A model generated the notes under the pieces. That model did no database searches. It was not told the DNA's origin and saw only the letters and a list, made by a program, of their open reading frames with translations. A stretch of 51,480 nt of DNA from an uncultured Flavobacteriales bacterium (GTDB taxonomy: Bacteria; Bacteroidota; Bacteroidia; Flavobacteriales; Crocinitomicaceae). A program made the position numbers and the translations under genes. Location: assembly GCA_946480085.1 (NCBI GenBank), contig CAMLHZ010000020.1:1-51480 (forward strand). Direction: 5' to 3'. Shown here piece after piece: positions 46,468-51,480 of the stretch (positions are counted from its first letter, which is position 1; every line of letters begins with the position of its first letter).

Positions 46468-48621
46468 ATGTTGAATAAATCGCTCCTTTCGTTTTTAGGA
46501 ATTGCAGCTCTGGCTTGGATTTTCTATGTTGCTATCACAATTGGCACCAACGGAATTGCTCCTTCACCGTCTATTGTCTTTAGTGATGTTGATACCTCCG
46601 TTTTGGTCGTTCACAAACCAAAGGAATTGCAATACAACAATCCGGAATATGGGTTTGTACAAACTGAACCTTTCTACATTCAGGTTCTTGCTCAACCAGA
46701 ACGTGTTCAACATTTCTATTTTTCCTCTTCCAGAAAATTATTCGTTTTAGAAAGAAGTAAGCCTTGGACAATTCAAAGAATCAAAGCCTATTTCTCAAAA
46801 ATGGGTTACGGAGTTACACAGCAGGGCGGAAAAGATATTCGCATTTCAAATGGCTGGAAAGGCAGATTTCAGGACAACTTTTTAGCGCTTAGTCTAACTG
46901 ATCTGAGCGAGAACGAAACATCTATTGTAGATTGGAATTTTATCGACAGAAAAAGTTCGGCCAGCCTGGTTAAGCGCAGTAATTCGAAAGATCCGAAAAG
47001 TTATATCATTGAAAACGCTTATACCTTAAGTAATAGTAAGGTAAAATACGTTTCGCAACAATCTATTGGGGCACTCCCACTTGTAGATGATCAAGAGTTT
47101 TTCCAAAGTTTCATTCCAATGGATTTCGATAGTTACACCTTCTATCAAAAAGACTATCTAAAAACTATCGATGGAGCATCTCCCCTTCTCGAATCAATGA
47201 ATTCCGGAATGGTTGTGATTGAACAAAAAGGTGAAAAATGTATTATCATGGATTTTACACTTGGGAAAGATCCTATTTCTGTGCTGGAAAGTAAAATAGA
47301 GCTGGTTGCCGGAAGCGAAACCAAGGGCGAATTGAATGCGCAAATTCCACTTCAATTGTTCAATGGGAAATGTAACATCGAAATCTTCAACGGCTATGCG
47401 CTAATTTCCGATTCAAAATCCATTATCAATTCCTTGCTTGGAAACTACGAAACAGGAAATACCCTGGAACAATCGGAACGCCGGAAGCTGGAAATTTTCA
47501 GAAATACACCACGAAAAGTTTCTTATCGTTATTTCGACAACAAAACACATGTTACAAAAAGTTGTTTGACCAAAACACTGCACACCGTAATTGATCAATT
47601 GGCAGATGATGAAACAAACGAAAATGAGGAAATTGAGAAAATTGCACCGATTCGTTTGGATGGTAGAATCACTAGTATTCTGGCAATTGAAAACACTTCT
47701 TTGGTCTATGCCACTACAGATGCCAATTCTATTCACTTAACAAATAGCGATCAACTGCGTTGGACAAAAACGTTCGACAATCCAATTGTTGGTGTACCAA
47801 TTCTGGTTCCCGGAACGCAGAGCGTTTGTATTCCAACGGAAACCGAATTACACTTCCTGAACAGCGGTGGTGCAGAAATGGCTGGATTCCCTATTCAATT
47901 CAATCACATACAATCTTCAGCTTCCATCTTTTCGGCGAACGGACAAACCATGATTGCAATTGTTGCGGATGGGCAAATTCATGCCTACAACACAACCGGA
48001 AAGAAAATCGCGAACTTATCAATTGGGACCAACTCCAATGCGGTGCTAAACATTTCTGTTGACAGAAGAGGTTGGCTTGCCCATGCTATTGCGGATAATA
48101 CCTGGTTTACGTTCAACATGAAAAAGAAAACCAAACTGAGAAGCTTTGCTTTGGGCGAAGGAGATTGGTACCTCGCGCATTTCAATCAGAACATTCTTCC
48201 TGTTGGAGTTCAAAACAACAAATTCGTTCGTTATGGGGAAAATGGAAGATCAACTGTGCTCATTGGCAATATCAATAAAATGGTTCGCTATAAAGCCGGA
48301 CAAAGTCAGGAACTCTTCTTTTTGACACAAAACCAGCATATTTATGTAGTAGACGGTTTAGGCAATATGATTACTCAATTCAACTCTCCGCTGCGAAATA
48401 TACAGGACGCTTATCTGATTCGCTCAAATAAAGGACAAACCTTTGTGGGAATTTTGGACGGAATTTCAAATAACAGTTATATTTACACCATAAATGGTAA
48501 CGAAGCTTACAAACAAGTCTTTGAGGGTTCTGAAAAATTGGTCTTCCAAAACAATGAAAATGGTCGACTTTCTTTAATAACAGGCTCCAATGGCTATTTG
48601 TTCCGTTATCAATTACATTAA
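46468..48621 (+). CDS. Membrane-anchored protein with C-terminal propeller-like region, unknown function
   Basis: A 717-residue protein with an N-terminal membrane anchor (about 4-27) and no lipobox, so it should face the periplasm. I chose the ATG at 46468. The middle part (about 30-380) is of mixed strands and helices, without a motif I know. The C-terminal half (about 395-717) consists of strand repeats such as 'SLVYATTDANSIHLTNSDQLRW', 'QIHAYNTTGKKIANL' and 'HIYVVDGLGNMITQF', which look like blades of a PQQ- or WD40-like propeller. It is 12 nt upstream of the DUF5723/OmpA gene, so they form a two-gene operon and may act together at the envelope. Confidence 0.75.
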   Translation: MLNKSLLSFLGIAALAWIFYVAITIGTNGIAPSPSIVFSDVDTSVLVVHKPKELQYNNPEYGFVQTEPFYIQVLAQPERVQHFYFSSSRKLFVLERSKPWTIQRIKAYFSKMGYGVTQQGGKDIRISNGWKGRFQDNFLALSLTDLSENETSIVDWNFIDRKSSASLVKRSNSKDPKSYIIENAYTLSNSKVKYVSQQSIGALPLVDDQEFFQSFIPMDFDSYTFYQKDYLKTIDGASPLLESMNSGMVVIEQKGEKCIIMDFTLGKDPISVLESKIELVAGSETKGELNAQIPLQLFNGKCNIEIFNGYALISDSKSIINSLLGNYETGNTLEQSERRKLEIFRNTPRKVSYRYFDNKTHVTKSCLTKTLHTVIDQLADDETNENEEIEKIAPIRLDGRITSILAIENTSLVYATTDANSIHLTNSDQLRWTKTFDNPIVGVPILVPGTQSVCIPTETELHFLNSGGAEMAGFPIQFNHIQSSASIFSANGQTMIAIVADGQIHAYNTTGKKIANLSIGTNSNAVLNISVDRRGWLAHAIADNTWFTFNMKKKTKLRSFALGEGDWYLAHFNQNILPVGVQNNKFVRYGENGRSTVLIGNINKMVRYKAGQSQELFFLTQNQHIYVVDGLGNMITQFNSPLRNIQDAYLIRSNKGQTFVGILDGISNNSYIYTINGNEAYKQVFEGSEKLVFQNNENGRLSLITGSNGYLFRYQLH

Positions 48622-48633
48622 AAACTACTCTTT

Positions 48634-51141
48634 ATGAAAAAACAATTACTAAGGTGGATTGCGCCACTATTTCTAATTGCTTTCGTTAATCTCGCACATG
48701 CACAAAATTATTTGGGTGTTCACAGCAGTAACTATGCTGGTGTAATGGCACTGGATAATCAACCTGCAAGTTTCGTTGATGGTCGATTTAAGTTCGATTT
48801 GAACTTAGCAAGTGTAAACGTTGGTGCTTGGCAAAACGTGAAGTATTTTGATGCTTCTGTTTTACCAGCATGGTGGAAAAAGTCATTCACAACAGACACA
48901 ACGTGGATGGCTCCGGATTCAACACTGTACGACAGAACAGTTTTCAATTATGAAGATTACAATTCGAATGCAAGATCAAGAGGAATGTATTTCAATACAC
49001 AAATCGACATCTTAAATTTCGCATTCCATATCAATCCTAAAATCGCAGTTGGGTTTTCTTACAAGGTAAGATCAATTACCAACCTTGATGATATGGATAT
49101 GAAATTGTTGACTTTAGCTGAAAATGGTTTAAAGTTCACTGATCTATGGAATATTGATATCGATGATAAAATTGTCAACGGGAACATGATGATCTGGAAC
49201 GAATACGGTTTCAACTATGGTCAGGTTATTAAAGACGATGGCGAACATTTCTTCAAAGCCGGTGGACGTTTAAAATTCCTTCAAGGAATTGCTTCTGCTT
49301 ATGTTTATACGGATGAAATGAAATACAACCTTTCAAGTGAGGATACAGCTGTATACTTGCAAGGAAGTTTCCAATATGGTTATTCAAACAACCTCGACAA
49401 CTTAGGTGAGTCAGGATCTTTCAAACCAGCTTCTCGTTTGGGTCTTGGTTTAGATCTAGGATTCGTTTACGAATGGCGTCCAAAATGGAAAGAATACAAA
49501 TATGACATGGATAATCAAACTGATCTTTGGATGCGTTCGAAAGAGAAGTATGAATTACGTTTAGGAGCCTCTATCGTTGACATTGGTGGAATGCGCTTTA
49601 CAAAAGGTGAATTGACACGTAACTTCAACGTAAGCGCAAGTCAGTTAGATTTGAACATCTTTGATCAGGTAAACTCCCTTGCAGCACTTGACACGTTAAT
49701 TGACAGCTTGGTAACAAGCCCTGGAACAGGTTGGTCAAGAGCTGAAGAAGGTGGACAAAAATACTTCATGAATACGCCAACTGCGGTTAGCTTACAGGCT
49801 GATTACCACATTTGGAAATGGTTCTATGTGAATGCTACAGGAATGATCAACGTGATCGGAAAGAAAAATGCTGATCGTGTAAAAATTCCAACTCAGTTTG
49901 TACTGACTCCAAGTTTTGATCATGCCTGGTTCGGTATTCATGTTCCAATATCGGTCAATCAATATTCCGGCTGGAAAGCTGGTATGGCAGCCCGACTTGG
50001 ACCTTTAACAGTTGGAGTTGTTGATTTCAATTCTTTATTTGCTCGTGGAAAAGTTCACGGAACAGAATTCTTCGCTGGATTAAGAGTTCCTATTCTTTAC
50101 ATGGAGCCAGAAGATAGAGACGGTGATAAAATCTCTGACAAAATTGACGAGTGTAAAGAAACACCAGGAGTTTGGGCATTCAAAGGTTGTCCGGATAGAG
50201 ATGGTGACGGAATTCAGGATACTGAAGATATTTGTCCAGACGATGCTGGATTAGCAGAATTCAAAGGATGTCCGGATAGAGATGGCGATAAGATCATTGA
50301 CAAAGATGATGCTTGTCCAGACTTAGCTGGTTTAGCAGCATTCAAAGGTTGTCCGGATAGAGATAATGACAGTATTATTGACCCGAACGACGATTGTCCG
50401 GATGAAGCAGGTTTAGCGGCATTCAACGGTTGTCCGGATAAAGATGGTGACGGAATCAAAGATTCTGATGATGCTTGTCCTGAAAATCCAGGTCCGATTG
50501 CTAACCAAGGTTGTCCTGATACAGATAATGACGGATTGTTCGACTTCGTTGATAACTGTCCTACTGAATTTGGTCCTAAAGAGAACAACGGTTGTCCATG
50601 GCCTGATACAGATAAGGATGGATTGATCGACAAAGACGATGATTGTCCTTACTTGGCTGGACCATTGAACAACAAAGGATGTCCATTCCAGGATACGGAT
50701 GGTGACGGAATTCTTGACAAGGATGATGATTGTCCTACTGTTAAAGGAGTTATCGAAAACAAAGGTTGTCCTAAGATTGCGGTTGAAGAGGCAGAGATCT
50801 TAAAAACTGCATTCGAAAACTTAGAGTTCAACACTGGTAATGCAATTATCAAAGATGTGTCTTTCGCATCATTGAATGAATTGGCAGCGTTGTTGATCAA
50901 GAAGAAAGAATGGAAACTTCAGATTGCTGGTCACACGGATAACGTTGGTGATGCACAGAAAAACTTAGTATTGTCTAAGCAACGTGCTGAAGCGGTGAAA
51001 GCTTACTTAGTGAGCAAAGGAGTTGACGCAGCTCGATTGAACACATTGTTCTTCGGTGAAACGCAACCAATCGCAACTAATGAGACACCAGAAGGTCGTC
51101 AGAAAAACAGACGTGTAGAAATGACAGTTGTATTCCAATAG
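48634..51141 (+). CDS. Outer-membrane DUF5723/TSP3/OmpA-domain protein
   Basis: An 835-residue outer-membrane protein. A signal peptide ends 'LAHAQ'. An N-terminal barrel-like domain of the DUF5723 type (about 25-490) is followed by eight thrombospondin type 3 repeats ('DxDxDGxxDxxDxCP...GCP', about 494-713), which bind Ca2+ and give a stiff linker. The C-terminal OmpA domain (about 720-835) has 'LEFNTGNA', 'AGHTDNVGDAQKNLVLSKQRA' and 'GRQKNRRVEM', with the Asp and Arg that bind diaminopimelate in peptidoglycan. It should tether the outer membrane to the wall. The operon partner is the propeller-like protein just upstream. Confidence 0.93.
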   Translation: MKKQLLRWIAPLFLIAFVNLAHAQNYLGVHSSNYAGVMALDNQPASFVDGRFKFDLNLASVNVGAWQNVKYFDASVLPAWWKKSFTTDTTWMAPDSTLYDRTVFNYEDYNSNARSRGMYFNTQIDILNFAFHINPKIAVGFSYKVRSITNLDDMDMKLLTLAENGLKFTDLWNIDIDDKIVNGNMMIWNEYGFNYGQVIKDDGEHFFKAGGRLKFLQGIASAYVYTDEMKYNLSSEDTAVYLQGSFQYGYSNNLDNLGESGSFKPASRLGLGLDLGFVYEWRPKWKEYKYDMDNQTDLWMRSKEKYELRLGASIVDIGGMRFTKGELTRNFNVSASQLDLNIFDQVNSLAALDTLIDSLVTSPGTGWSRAEEGGQKYFMNTPTAVSLQADYHIWKWFYVNATGMINVIGKKNADRVKIPTQFVLTPSFDHAWFGIHVPISVNQYSGWKAGMAARLGPLTVGVVDFNSLFARGKVHGTEFFAGLRVPILYMEPEDRDGDKISDKIDECKETPGVWAFKGCPDRDGDGIQDTEDICPDDAGLAEFKGCPDRDGDKIIDKDDACPDLAGLAAFKGCPDRDNDSIIDPNDDCPDEAGLAAFNGCPDKDGDGIKDSDDACPENPGPIANQGCPDTDNDGLFDFVDNCPTEFGPKENNGCPWPDTDKDGLIDKDDDCPYLAGPLNNKGCPFQDTDGDGILDKDDDCPTVKGVIENKGCPKIAVEEAEILKTAFENLEFNTGNAIIKDVSFASLNELAALLIKKKEWKLQIAGHTDNVGDAQKNLVLSKQRAEAVKAYLVSKGVDAARLNTLFFGETQPIATNETPEGRQKNRRVEMTVVFQ
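50113..50772 (+). repeat. Eight thrombospondin type 3 repeats inside the OmpA gene
   Basis: Eight in-frame repeats, six of 27 residues and two of 29, cover 660 bases. Each has Asp-rich calcium-binding positions and ends in GCP. The DNA copies are similar, so copy number could change by recombination. Confidence 0.95.
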
Positions 51142-51164
51142 TCAACACACAATAAAATAAAGAA

Positions 51165-51195
51165 ACGGGTTGTTCGAAAGAGCAGCCCGTTTTTT
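51165..51195 (+). terminator. Intrinsic terminator after the OmpA gene
   Basis: ACGGGTTGTTC and GAGCAGCCCGT pair with two wobble pairs around a GAAA tetraloop, followed by a T run. Confidence 0.9.
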
Positions 51196-51284
51196 GTTTC
51201 TCCCGCAGACGAGCACAGAGGAACGCAGAAGCTATATGACATAAACCCAATGAGTACTCATTTTTATTTCGATGAGTTTCCAAG

Positions 51285-51480
51285 ACCTTTCAACGGACTT
51301 GGAAGTACCTCACAACGCTTTGGATTTTGTTTCACATCCTTTGGATTTGGTTTACGACGGACATGGAAGCAGTGGCATGTTTGTTCGCACTACCTTTCAA
51401 CGGACATGGAAGTACCTCACAACGTTTTGGATTTTGTTTCACATCCTTTGGATTTGGTTTACAACGGACATGGAAGTGGT
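51285..51480. repeat. 107-bp tandem direct repeat at the window edge
   Basis: A first copy (51285-51391) is followed directly by a second (51392 to the window end, 89 bases seen), differing at a few positions. Each unit holds the 13-mer ACGGACATGGAAG (or one-base variant) twice, at 51293, 51357, 51400 and 51464, with spacings 64, 43, 64. The unit is not a multiple of 3, so a repeated protein is unlikely. The stretch 51196-51284 before it has no gene; it holds a CGCAGACGAGCACAGAGG-type intergenic motif. Confidence 0.9.

Noticed and set aside
50214..50633. A 139-residue minus-strand reading with a repetitive 'SLSGQPLNAAKPASSGQ' pattern
   Set aside because: It is the reverse-strand shadow of the thrombospondin type 3 repeats in the OmpA gene.
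51250..51480. A 77-codon open frame from an ATG at 51250 running off the window
   Set aside because: It crosses a 107-bp repeat whose length is not a multiple of 3, so the two copies would be read in different frames, which argues against a real protein.

Overview
The window looks like chromosomal DNA of a Bacteroidota bacterium, most likely Flavobacteriia. The evidence is AT-rich DNA, a secreted protein with a type IX secretion (T9SS) C-terminal sorting domain, a LytS/LytTR two-component system with a reg_prop propeller sensor, a DUF5723/TSP3/OmpA envelope protein, and TTG/TAnnTTTG-like promoters. A Crocinitomicaceae (Fluviicola-like) source is my guess and is not proven. I see no rRNA, tRNA, CRISPR array, insertion sequence or prophage. 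Gene density is high and most transcription units end in clear intrinsic terminators.

Layout. Positions 116-5875 (minus) hold three tandem POT-family peptide transporters plus a small membrane protein with an MtfA-like domain. Positions 5968-10474 (plus) hold a short TatD-type hydrolase overlapping tcdA (tRNA t6A cyclisation), an M1 aminopeptidase lipoprotein of the leukotriene-A4-hydrolase type, and a GT4 glycosyltransferase. An FkbM methyltransferase and a lipoprotein follow on the minus strand. Positions 12369-24440 form an envelope module: a giant alpha-2-macroglobulin (A2M) lipoprotein with an intact thioester motif, a LytTR response regulator and its propeller-sensor kinase on the opposite strand, and penicillin-binding protein 1C. 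A2M and PBP1C are known partners in other bacteria. Here a two-component system sits between them, and both intergenic regions carry 9-bp direct repeats (ACGAATAAT-like) at an exact 21-bp period, as expected for LytTR operators. I consider this the most interesting feature of the window.

Positions 24441-31423 (minus) carry four diverged tandem paralogues of an unrecognised secreted protein of about 510 residues. A small plus-strand gene lies between the first and second. Downstream are valS, a dienelactone-hydrolase-like lipoprotein, a bestrophin-type channel, a DUF2459 protein, and a tex operon with two small exported proteins. The last third (40403-51141, plus) holds a T9SS cargo protein, an RlpA-like protein lacking the usual catalytic Glu, a family III CoA-transferase with a GNAT acetyltransferase, a long acyl-CoA dehydrogenase, and a two-gene unit of a membrane-anchored propeller-like protein and the DUF5723/TSP3/OmpA protein. 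The window ends inside a 107-bp noncoding tandem repeat.

Working together: the POT transporters and the M1 aminopeptidase fit peptide use. The A2M/PBP1C/LytTR block, RlpA and the OmpA protein fit cell-envelope defence and peptidoglycan upkeep. The CoA-transferase and acyl-CoA dehydrogenase fit acyl-CoA metabolism. These functions are inferred from sequence motifs recognised by eye; no database search was run.
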